Part shown: positions 9,340-16,204 of the stretch, in pieces | Numbering within the stretch: the first letter of the stretch is position 1 | Layout of the letters: every line of letters starts with the position of its first letter | Source of the DNA: Micromonospora echinofusca | GTDB lineage: Bacteria > Actinomycetota > Actinomycetes > Mycobacteriales > Micromonosporaceae | Length of the DNA: 64,000 bases | Direction of reading: 5' to 3' | Assembly (NCBI RefSeq): GCF_900091445.1 | Contig: NZ_LT607733.1 | Coordinates: 2,303,501 to 2,367,500, forward strand | The notes under the pieces: model-generated | What the model saw: only the letters and a program-made list of their open reading frames with translations | Databases searched by the model: none | Told to the model about the DNA's origin: nothing | Translations under genes and position numbers: made by a program

Positions 9340-9905
9340 GCCGGGCTCCCTGTGGGCGTGGTGTGCGGGTGCAGTCGCGACAGCGGGCGTCCGTACGAGT
9401 ACTCGGGGAAGCGCCACAGCCCGTCGGCGTCGGGCTTGGTGATGCCGATCGCCAGCAGCCCCGGGTGCCCGGCGGCGAGGGCGTCGACGGTGTTCATGTG
9501 CGCGGCGCTGTCGTAGGCCATGTTGCTGAACAGGGCGAGCCCCACCCACATCTCCTTCTCCGGGTTGTCCGGGGCGAGCAGGTGGCTCAACAGCGCGGTG
9601 CGGTGGTCGAACGCGAGCGCGACGAAGGGCGGCACGCTCGGATCGAGGGTCAGGCCGTTCGTCTCGGCGTACCCGCTCGCGTGCGCGTTGAGGGCCTCAC
9701 TGAGCGTGCCCAGCATCAGCGACAGCCCGCCGGCCGGGTCCTCCATCAGAGCCAGCGCCCCGGACTCGACGGCGCCGCCGTCGGTCGAGACGCCCGCGAT
9801 CGCCCGGTCGTCGGCGGACCGCTTCGCCCCGGGGATGATGGTGTCGGCGAACGCCTCCAGCGTCAGCACGCGCGCCTGCTGTTCCTCTGGTGTCTCCGGT
9901 TGCAC
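9336..9905 (-). CDS. Gluconate 2-dehydrogenase subunit 3-like protein (DUF5987 type)
   Basis: The protein has 189 residues. GTG at 9905 follows AAAGGAGG with 8-base spacing. The early LEAFADTIIPGAKRSADDRAI segment is the typical opening of gluconate dehydrogenase small-subunit (subunit 3) proteins. In three-subunit membrane dehydrogenases this subunit pairs with a GMC flavoprotein, and its gene overlaps the GMC gene by 4 bases here. No twin-arginine signal is seen, and no cytochrome c subunit is encoded nearby. The pair may therefore work in the cytoplasm with another electron acceptor. Its role as chaperone or structural partner of the GMC enzyme is inferred from family and position. Confidence 0.7.
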   Translation of the reverse strand: MQPETPEEQQARVLTLEAFADTIIPGAKRSADDRAIAGVSTDGGAVESGALALMEDPAGGLSLMLGTLSEALNAHASGYAETNGLTLDPSVPPFVALAFDHRTALLSHLLAPDNPEKEMWVGLALFSNMAYDSAAHMNTVDALAAGHPGLLAIGITKPDADGLWRFPEYSYGRPLSRLHPHTTPTGSPA

Positions 9906-10234
9906 GGCGGCTACCTCCTTTTGGGGCGGGCGCGTCGGTTTCCGGTCCCGCCAAGACGTTTTTCGGGCAGCCTTGACCACCGCTCGGTAAGCGACGGAAT
10001 CAAGGAATGAAATGGTGGTCGCCCGGAGATTTCCGCGCGGTGTGGATGGTGCGTGAAGTTCTGCATCATCGTGGCGACCGACGCAGGTGGGACGCATCTT
10101 CCGTTTTGCTCAGGCCGATGTCGCGGTGGCCGGGACGATTGGCGGAAAATTGCGCGTGGGAAGGGCGGGCTGCAATTTCCACGCGCGGGTCGTACGTGCG
10201 GTGGCGGCGGCCGGGCCCGGTCCCGGGCAGGGGG
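9906..10234. promoter_or_regulatory. Intergenic leader and promoter region of the 9905-4824 minus-strand run
   Basis: This 329-base gap holds no convincing gene. It is less GC-rich than its surroundings, and CCTTGA...TCAAGG near 9970-10005 forms a loose inverted repeat. It must contain the promoter for the minus-strand genes starting at 9905. No clear terminator for the epimerase gene ending at 10235 was recognised. Confidence 0.4.
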
Positions 10235-11296
10235 TCAGGCCGGTTCGGCGGCCCGGTGCGGCGCGGCGGTCGCCGGGAGCGCGGCGCGCCCGGCCTGGCG
10301 GCGGCTCAGCCGCCCCGTCCGGTGCAGCCAGCGCACGGTGTCGGTCAGCGTCTCGTCCAGCGACCGGCTCGCCGGCCCGAGCAGTTCCTCCGTCGGCGTG
10401 CCGTCGATCGGGCGGGCGGTGGCGCACAGGTAGATGGCGCCGTGCTCGGCGGGCAGGTGCACGGGCGACAGCCGCTGCGCCGCGCTGACCAGGTGCCCCA
10501 TCGGCAGCAGGGCCCGCGCCGGCAGCCGCAGGGTGGGCAGGGCCCGCCCGGTGACCCGGCGCAGCGCGTCGACGAACTCGCGGGTCGTGACGTACCGGCC
10601 GGGGGCCGGGAAGCGGCGGGGGCCGCGCCCCGGTTCGAGCACCGCGGCGTGCAGCCGGGCCACGTCCCGCACGTCGCCGACGGGGAAGCCGCCGGTGGGC
10701 CACATCGGCATCAAGCCGCGCAGCACGTTGCGTACCCGCGTCGTCTGGTCGCCCAGGTGCGGGTCGTCGGGCCCGAGCGAGGCGAGCGGGTACGTGACGA
10801 CCACCGGCGCCCCGTCGCCCTGGTGCCGGCGTGCGACGTGCTCGGCGGCGGCCTTGCTGCGCAGGTACGCCTCCCGCGGCGCGCCGACCGGCGAGTCGAC
10901 GGTCAGCGGCGAGCGCGCGGCCGGCAGCAGCACGCCGAAGGTGGAGACGTGGACGATCGGGTCGAGGCCCGCCGCCCGCGCCGCCCCGAGCACGACCTCG
11001 GTGCCGCGCAGGTTGACCGCCCGCATCCGCGCCCGGTCCCGGGAGTCGAAGCTGTACACGCCGGCCGCGTGCAGCGCGGCGGCGCAGCCGTCGGCGGCCC
11101 GGGCGACGTCGGCGGGGTCGGTGACGTCACCGACGACCAGCTCCACCCGCCCGGCGTCGGCGCCCGACGCGGTCAGCACCCGTCGGGCGCGGGCCGCGTC
11201 CCGCACGAGCATCCGGACCCGGTGGCCGGCGTCGAGGATGGCCGCCGTCGAGTGGGAGCCGATGAATCCGGTGCCACCGGTTACCAGGACCAGCAT
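10235..11296 (-). CDS. NAD-dependent epimerase/dehydratase family protein (extended SDR)
   Basis: The protein has 353 residues. It begins with the Rossmann motif VTGGTGFIGSHSTAAIL (TGxxGxxG). A GDVTDPADVARA segment follows, then HVSTFGVLLP for the catalytic serine/threonine strand and YLRSKAAAE for the YxxxK pair. This is the extended SDR layout shared by sugar epimerases, dihydroflavonol-type reductases and 3-beta-hydroxysteroid dehydrogenase-like enzymes. With no sugar genes in the window, a reductase or dehydrogenase role on the polyketide-derived scaffold is at least as likely as sugar epimerisation. The gene is divergent from the AhpD-like gene at 11487, and the 190 bases between them should hold both promoters. 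Confidence 0.8.
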   Translation of the reverse strand: MLVLVTGGTGFIGSHSTAAILDAGHRVRMLVRDAARARRVLTASGADAGRVELVVGDVTDPADVARAADGCAAALHAAGVYSFDSRDRARMRAVNLRGTEVVLGAARAAGLDPIVHVSTFGVLLPAARSPLTVDSPVGAPREAYLRSKAAAEHVARRHQGDGAPVVVTYPLASLGPDDPHLGDQTTRVRNVLRGLMPMWPTGGFPVGDVRDVARLHAAVLEPGRGPRRFPAPGRYVTTREFVDALRRVTGRALPTLRLPARALLPMGHLVSAAQRLSPVHLPAEHGAIYLCATARPIDGTPTEELLGPASRSLDETLTDTVRWLHRTGRLSRRQAGRAALPATAAPHRAAEPA

Positions 11297-11486
11297 CGCG
11301 ACTCCCGCGGGTGGGGGACTGGGTCGTCGCCCATCATTCGCGGGCGCCGCCGACCCCTCCTTCTCCCAGGGTGCTCAACCGGCGTCGATCGCGTTGCCCG
11401 CGCCCCCGCCTTCCCAATACTGGCATTGCCGCAGTCGTGGGAGCCGTCGTCGTGACCGCCCGGCGGCGCAGAGCAGGAGGCAGATC

Positions 11487-12560
11487 ATGATCGCTCGTCG
11501 GGTGGCCTCGTCGGTGGTCCAGCGTCAGGTCAACTACGTCACGCCGGTGCCGCAGGGGTCCGCGCGGGGCCTGGTGGCGGCCGTCTACGCCCAGGTGGCG
11601 CAGGAGATGCAGCTGGTGGTGCCGCCGGCGCAGCTGCACTCCCCGTCGCCGGAGGTGCTGGCCGCGTACTGGATGGTCATGCGGGAGCCGCTGCTGCCGA
11701 CGGAGAACGTGGACCGGGCGACGAAGGAGGCGGTGGCGGCCGCCGTGTCGGTGGCGAACATCTGCCCGTACTGCGTGGACATGCACAGCGTCGGGCTCTA
11801 CGAGCTCTCCACCGAGCACGACGCGGAGGCGATCGTGGCCGACCGGCTCGCCGAGATCACCGACCGGCGCATCCGCGAGGCGGCGGAGTGGGCTCGTACG
11901 GCCCACCAGCCGCAGACCGCGCGCCCGGTCCTGCCGTTCGCGGAGCGGGACCGCCCGGAGCTGGTCGGCGTGGTGGTGGGCTTCCACTACGTCGCCCGCG
12001 TGGTCAACGTGTTCCTCGCCAACTTCCTGCTCCCGCCCGGGTTGACGCCGCGGGCGCGGCGGCGCCTGAAGCGCGGTATCGGCTGGTTGTTGCAGGGCAC
12101 GCTGCGCGACGCCCGGGAGCCGGGTCGCTCGGTGGAGCTGCTGCCGCCGGCGCCGCTGCCGGCGGAGGCGGCCTGGGCGGCGGGCAGCCCGCACGTGGCC
12201 GGGGCGATGGCCCGCGCCTACGCGGCGTTCGAGGCGGCCGGCGAGCGGGCGGTCCCGCCTGCGGTGCGGGAGCTGGTCGTCGAACGTCTGGCCGCCTGGC
12301 GGGGGGAGGAGACCGGCCTGAGTCGACAGTGGTGCGAGCGGTTGATCGCGCCGCTGCCCGAGCCGGAGCGCGCCGCCGGCCGCCTGGCCCTGCTGACCGC
12401 GTTCGCCTCCTACCAGGTCGACGAGGAGGTGGTCACCGAGTTCCGCCGCCACCAGCCGGGCGACGCGGCCCTGGTCGACGCGGTCGCCTGGGCCAGCTTC
12501 GCCGCGGCCCGCCGCGTCGGCGCCTGGTACGCCCCCGCCGGCTCGCCCGAGCCGGTCTGA
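11487..12560 (+). CDS. AhpD-like / carboxymuconolactone decarboxylase family protein, copy 2
   Basis: The protein has 357 residues, with ATG at 11487 behind AGCAGGAGG. It is co-linear with the copy at 6439-7566: a QLHSPSPEVLAAYWMVMREPLL opening, CPYCVDMHSVGLYEL with CxxC and H, a central YVARVVNVFLANFLLPP segment, and a C-terminal region ending DAVAWASFAAARRVGAWY. Both copies are far longer than classic AhpD and appear to hold two AhpD-like bundles with only the first keeping the cysteines. It opens a plus-strand run leading to the polyketide synthase. A thiol-dependent redox function is inferred. Two diverged copies in one locus argue for distinct substrates or a heteromer. Confidence 0.75.
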   Translation: MIARRVASSVVQRQVNYVTPVPQGSARGLVAAVYAQVAQEMQLVVPPAQLHSPSPEVLAAYWMVMREPLLPTENVDRATKEAVAAAVSVANICPYCVDMHSVGLYELSTEHDAEAIVADRLAEITDRRIREAAEWARTAHQPQTARPVLPFAERDRPELVGVVVGFHYVARVVNVFLANFLLPPGLTPRARRRLKRGIGWLLQGTLRDAREPGRSVELLPPAPLPAEAAWAAGSPHVAGAMARAYAAFEAAGERAVPPAVRELVVERLAAWRGEETGLSRQWCERLIAPLPEPERAAGRLALLTAFASYQVDEEVVTEFRRHQPGDAALVDAVAWASFAAARRVGAWYAPAGSPEPV

Positions 12561-12672
12561 CGGAGCCGCGACACGAACTGAGCACGCAGGAAGACGCGTC
12601 GACGTGTCGGTGTCGACACGCTGGGTGAGGGCGTGGCGTTCTCGCGCGTCCGTCACCCTTGGAGGAGGCAAC

Positions 12673-13251
12673 GTGACCAGCTACCAGGCGACCCTGCCCG
12701 GATCGTCCGGGCGTTGGGCGGCACTCAACGGCACGCACCACCGGGCCGCCCTGAACGCGTTTCTCGTGATCGTGCTGGCGCACTGGGCCGAGCACCTGGT
12801 GCAGGCGTACCAGATCTGGGGCCTGGGTTGGTCGCGGCCGGAGGCGCGCGGGGTGCTCGGCATGCCGTTCCCGTGGCTCGTCAGCTCCGAGTGGCTGCAC
12901 TACGGCTACGCCATCGTGATGCTCGTCGGGCTGTGGATGCTGCGTCCCGGCTTCGTCGGGCGCAGCCGGAGCTGGTGGACCGCCGCCCTGGCGCTCCAGT
13001 TCTGGCACCACATCGAGCACCTGCTGCTGCTGTTGCAGGCGCAGACCGGCCGGCACCTGTTCGGCAGCCCCGTGCCCACCAGCCTGCTCCAGGTCGTGAT
13101 CCCCCGGGTCGAGCTGCACCTGTTCTACAACACGGTCGTCTTCGTGCCGATGGTGATCGCGATGTACCTGCACCTGCGGCCCTCCGCGGCGGAGGAGGAG
13201 CTGATGGCGTGCAGCTGCCGGCAGCCCGGGGCCGCCGCGCAGCCGGCATGA
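12673..13251 (+). CDS. Histidine-rich integral membrane protein of unknown function
   Basis: The protein has 192 residues. GTG at 12673 follows GGAGGAGG; upstream starts lack a ribosome-binding site. At least four hydrophobic helices are visible. Histidines cluster at helix boundaries: HWAEHLVQAYQIW near residue 37, WHHIEHLLLLLQ near residue 116 and a later RVELHLFYNT. Such HxxxH and HHxxH patterns can bind copper, iron or haem, but no known family is recognised. It overlaps the CopC-like gene by 4 bases (ATGA), so a joint metal- or redox-linked membrane function is likely. The pair lies between an AhpD-like gene and the UnbL genes. Confidence 0.6.
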   Translation: MTSYQATLPGSSGRWAALNGTHHRAALNAFLVIVLAHWAEHLVQAYQIWGLGWSRPEARGVLGMPFPWLVSSEWLHYGYAIVMLVGLWMLRPGFVGRSRSWWTAALALQFWHHIEHLLLLLQAQTGRHLFGSPVPTSLLQVVIPRVELHLFYNTVVFVPMVIAMYLHLRPSAAEEELMACSCRQPGAAAQPA

Positions 13252-13847
13252 CCACCATGGACGGTGCCCGCCCGCCCGCGCCGCCCGCGCCGGCCGGGAG
13301 GGTGCAGCGGGCGGCGATCGTCGTGGCGGCCGGTGTCGTGCTGTCGATCGTCGCGTTGCTGGCCTTCGGCAGCCCGGCCGCGAGCCGGCGGCTGATGCTC
13401 CAGCCGGGCGACGGGTCGGTCGTCGGGTCGGCGCCCGCCGAGGTGACGCTCACGCTCGGCGGGGCCGAGTCGGCCGAGGACCCGCACCTGGCCGTGACCG
13501 GACCGACCGGGGCGGTCGTCTCGACCAGGAGGCCGGCCGTCCGCGACGGCCGCCTGGTCGTGCCGGTACGCGACGCCGGGCCGGGCGCCTACCGCGTCGC
13601 CTACCGCGTCCGGTTGCCCGACGGCCGGCAGGTCGCCGGCCTGGCCGGCTTCACCGTGACCCCCGGAGCCGCACCGGCCGGGCCCGTCGCCACGCCGGTC
13701 GGGGAGGCGGCCGCCGGCCACGACCACGCCCGGATCGACGGCATCAACGGCGTGCTCCTCCTGCTGGACCTGGGCCTCGTCGGGGTGGCACTGCTGCTGA
13801 TGTTCCTCCGCCCGCAGCGGGGGAGAGGGCCCGTCACCGGCCCGTGA
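13248..13847 (+). CDS. CopC-domain membrane-anchored protein
   Basis: The protein has 199 residues. One transmembrane helix near residues 20-40 (AAIVVAAGVVLSIVALLAF) is followed by an extracytoplasmic CopC-like beta-sandwich: LMLQPGDGSVVGSAPAEVTLTLGG, a VTGPTGAVV strand, then GAYRVAYRVRLPDGRQVAGLAGFTV. The protein ends in a second helix near the C-terminus. This is the order seen in actinobacterial CopC/YobA-type proteins linked to copper handling. The canonical N-terminal histidine of CopC is replaced by a stretch without an evident ligand, so copper binding is uncertain; GHDHARIDG before the last helix could bind metal. It overlaps the preceding membrane gene by 4 bases. Confidence 0.65.
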   Translation: MTTMDGARPPAPPAPAGRVQRAAIVVAAGVVLSIVALLAFGSPAASRRLMLQPGDGSVVGSAPAEVTLTLGGAESAEDPHLAVTGPTGAVVSTRRPAVRDGRLVVPVRDAGPGAYRVAYRVRLPDGRQVAGLAGFTVTPGAAPAGPVATPVGEAAAGHDHARIDGINGVLLLLDLGLVGVALLLMFLRPQRGRGPVTGP

Positions 13848-13885
13848 CCCCGGGCGCGGGTGGATGAGCGCACAGCAGAAGAGGC

Positions 13886-13934
13886 GGCCCCGGCCGGCGC
13901 GAGGTGACGATGAAGTCACCCGCCGGCCGGGGCC
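13886..13934. terminator. Long hairpin before the first UnbL gene
   Basis: The arm 13886-13899 pairs with 13921-13934 (14 bp). Inside it, GGTGAC (13903-13908) pairs with GTCACC (13915-13920) around a 6-nt loop, giving a 20-bp stem with a 3-nt bulge. It lies after the CopC-like gene and 30 bases before the UnbL start. It may terminate the upstream transcript or act as an attenuator for the genes leading to the polyketide synthase. Confidence 0.7.
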
Positions 13935-13964
13935 GGCGTCGTCGTACCGACAGGGGGATCTGCC

Positions 13965-14960
13965 ATGCCGACGGTACTGGGCTCCGTACGTCGACTGCTG
14001 ATGGCGCCGACGCTCGCGGACGTCACCTTCGCGCGTCGGGGCTTCCCCGGCCCCGCCACGGAGGTCACCCGCCGGCTGGAGGCGGTGCCGCAGTCGGTGA
14101 TCTGCGGATTCGAGTGGGGCATCGACACCCGCGACCCGTGGGAGCTGGAGCGCCGGCTCGCGCTCGTCGACCGGGAACTGCTCGGCTTCGCCTACGAGGG
14201 CGCCACGATGGCCTGCACCATCCTCGACGTGATGGGGCCCCGGCGCGGTACCCGCACCCGTGACCTGCTGCGGGGGCCCGGCGCGCCCCATCTCTTCCTC
14301 GCCTACATCGGCATCGGGTTCGCGATGGCGCGCCTGCCGCGCCGCTTCTGGCGGCACGTCGTGCCCGACCTCACGGGCAACCCGTACCACCCGACGATGA
14401 CCTGGCTGGCCGTCGACGGCTACGGGTTCGACCGCGCCTACTTCGATCTCGACCGGTGGGTGACCCGGCAGGAGCGGCTGGCGGCGTACCCGTGGCAGGG
14501 CCACGGCGACTACTTCCTGCGGGCCACGGACCAGGGCCTCGGGCGGGCGCTGTGGTTCATCCACGGCGCCCGCACCGCCGACGTGGCCGGGGCCGTGCGG
14601 GCCTTCGCCACCGACCGGCACGGCGACCTGTGGAGCGGGGTGGGGCTCGCCGCCACCTTCGCCGGGGGTGCCGACGCCGAGGCGCTCGTCGCGCTGCGCG
14701 CCGCCGCCGGTCCGTGCGCGCCGGACCTGGCCCAGGGCGCGGTCTTCGCCGCCAAGGCCCGCAGCCACGCCGGCTACGTGCCGGCGCACAGCGAGGCGGC
14801 GATGCACGCCCTCGGCGGGCGCTCCGTGGCCGCCGTCGCCGCGCTCGCCGACGACGTGGCGGTCCGCGCGGAGGACGCCGGGCGGCTGCCCGCGTACGAG
14901 GTCTGGCGGCGCAACGTCCGCGCGCACTTCGAGCCGGCCGACGTCGGCCACGACCGCTGA
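13965..14960 (+). CDS. UnbL-type enediyne biosynthesis protein (DUF1702), copy 1
   Basis: The protein has 331 residues, the usual size for the UnbL/DUF1702 family found in enediyne warhead cassettes. Family blocks are visible: GFAYEGATMACTILD near residue 70, FLAYIGIGFAMARLPRRFW near 110, WLAVDGYGFDRAYFDLDRWV near 147, TDQGLGRALWFIHG near 188 and GVGLAATFAGG near 225. The biochemical activity of UnbL proteins is not established; they are needed with the polyketide synthase for warhead maturation. A second, clearly paralogous copy follows at 15169. The start at ATG 13965 has only a weak AGGGGGAT ribosome-binding site. Confidence 0.85.
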   Translation: MPTVLGSVRRLLMAPTLADVTFARRGFPGPATEVTRRLEAVPQSVICGFEWGIDTRDPWELERRLALVDRELLGFAYEGATMACTILDVMGPRRGTRTRDLLRGPGAPHLFLAYIGIGFAMARLPRRFWRHVVPDLTGNPYHPTMTWLAVDGYGFDRAYFDLDRWVTRQERLAAYPWQGHGDYFLRATDQGLGRALWFIHGARTADVAGAVRAFATDRHGDLWSGVGLAATFAGGADAEALVALRAAAGPCAPDLAQGAVFAAKARSHAGYVPAHSEAAMHALGGRSVAAVAALADDVAVRAEDAGRLPAYEVWRRNVRAHFEPADVGHDR

Positions 14961-15046
14961 GAGCCGTCCGCGTCGTCCGCCCGGCGGTACGCGACCCCGG
15001 CGCGGACCGGGCCTCGTCGCGCCCGCCGCGCCGGCCCCGGCCGTGA

Positions 15047-15168
15047 ACGCCTCGAATAATTGCGATGAATGCGCAAGGGTGAAGAAATCAACCCTTCCCA
15101 CTTTTGCCATCATCGAAATGGATGTCCATCCCGGCAACGAAAACACCGACCCTTTGGGGGAACGTGCC
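15047..15168 (+). promoter_or_regulatory. Lower-GC leader upstream of the polyketide synthase genes
   Basis: The segment before the second UnbL gene is markedly richer in A and T than its surroundings (for example AATAATTGCGATGAATGCGC at 15056-15075). It contains AAGGGT and ACCCTT flanking a 10-nt loop around 15074-15096. It probably holds a promoter and 5' leader for the run UnbL-2, polyketide synthase, thioesterase, flavin reductase and P450. No confident -35/-10 pair is assigned. Confidence 0.4.
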
Positions 15169-16131
15169 ATGCAGAGCCTGCGTGATCTGCGGCGCAGAAT
15201 CCTGACGCCAAATATCTCCGAGACGAAATTGGACGTACGCGGCTTCCACGTGCGCGACGCGGAATCGAAGGCGCTGCTCGAAACCGTCGGCGCCTCATTC
15301 CTGGCCGGTTACGGATACGCCGCCGAGGCGCCGACGACCGCAGCGGCCGAACAGCGTCTGGAAACGGTGCCGACGCGCTTTCGTGGCTTCGCGTACGAGG
15401 GCGCCGGGATGGGCTTCGCCGTCCGGGACGCGCTGCGGCCGGGCCGCCCCCGGCACGTGGCGAGCCTGCTCGCCGGCCGGGGCGACGCGCACGTCTACAT
15501 GGTGTACGTCGGCGTGGGCTGGGCGATGGCCCGGGTGCCCCGGTTCCGCTGGGGCCAGCTGTACGCCCCGGACCCGCTGCTGCGGTGGCTGGTCCTCGAC
15601 GGCTACGGCTTCCACCAGGCGTACTTCCACACCGACCGGTACGTGTACGGGCAGTACCGCCACCCGCGGTTCCCGTGGCCGGCCGAGGGCCCGCGCGAGT
15701 ACGCCGACCGGGTCATCGACCAGGGCATCGGCCGGGCCACCTGGTTCGTCGGGGGCACCGACGTGGACCGGGTGACGGAGATCTTCGCCGCGTTCCCCGC
15801 GCACCGGCGGGCCGACCTGTACGCCGGGGCCGGCCTCGCCGCCACCTACGCCGGCGGGGCCCCCGAGGCGGACCTGCACCGGTTCCGCGACCGTGCCGGC
15901 GACTACCGCGTGGACCTCGCCCAGGGCAGTGCCTTCGCGGCCGGGGCCCGGGTACGCGCCGGCCTGGTCGCCCCGCACAACGAGGTCGCCACGCAGGTGT
16001 TCTGCGGCATGTCCACCGTCGAGGCGGCGAAGGTCACCGACGTCACGCTGCCCCGCGGCCAGGACGGCGCCACGCCCGCCTTCGAGCGGTGGCGCCAGGC
16101 CATCGCCGCGGAGTTCGAGGGGCGGTGCTGA
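15169..16131 (+). CDS. unbL: UnbL-type enediyne biosynthesis protein (DUF1702), copy 2
   Basis: The protein has 320 residues. ATG at 15169 follows TTGGGGGAA; an in-frame ATG at 15118 lacks a ribosome-binding site. It aligns with copy 1 along its length: GFAYEGAGMGFAVRDAL, MVYVGVGWAMARVP, WLVLDGYGFHQAYFHTDRYV, IDQGIGRATWFVGG, AGAGLAATYAGG and DLAQGSAFAAGARVRAG. It lies directly before the polyketide synthase gene, as UnbL genes do in known enediyne loci, so it is the more likely canonical copy. Copy 1 may have taken a different role. The enzymatic activity of this family is unknown. Confidence 0.88.
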   Translation: MQSLRDLRRRILTPNISETKLDVRGFHVRDAESKALLETVGASFLAGYGYAAEAPTTAAAEQRLETVPTRFRGFAYEGAGMGFAVRDALRPGRPRHVASLLAGRGDAHVYMVYVGVGWAMARVPRFRWGQLYAPDPLLRWLVLDGYGFHQAYFHTDRYVYGQYRHPRFPWPAEGPREYADRVIDQGIGRATWFVGGTDVDRVTEIFAAFPAHRRADLYAGAGLAATYAGGAPEADLHRFRDRAGDYRVDLAQGSAFAAGARVRAGLVAPHNEVATQVFCGMSTVEAAKVTDVTLPRGQDGATPAFERWRQAIAAEFEGRC

Positions 16132-16204
16132 CCGTGGCGCCCCTCCCACCGGCCGTTCCCGCGCCCCGGCGGTCCACCACCGCACGCAACGAAGGAGAGA
16201 CCTC

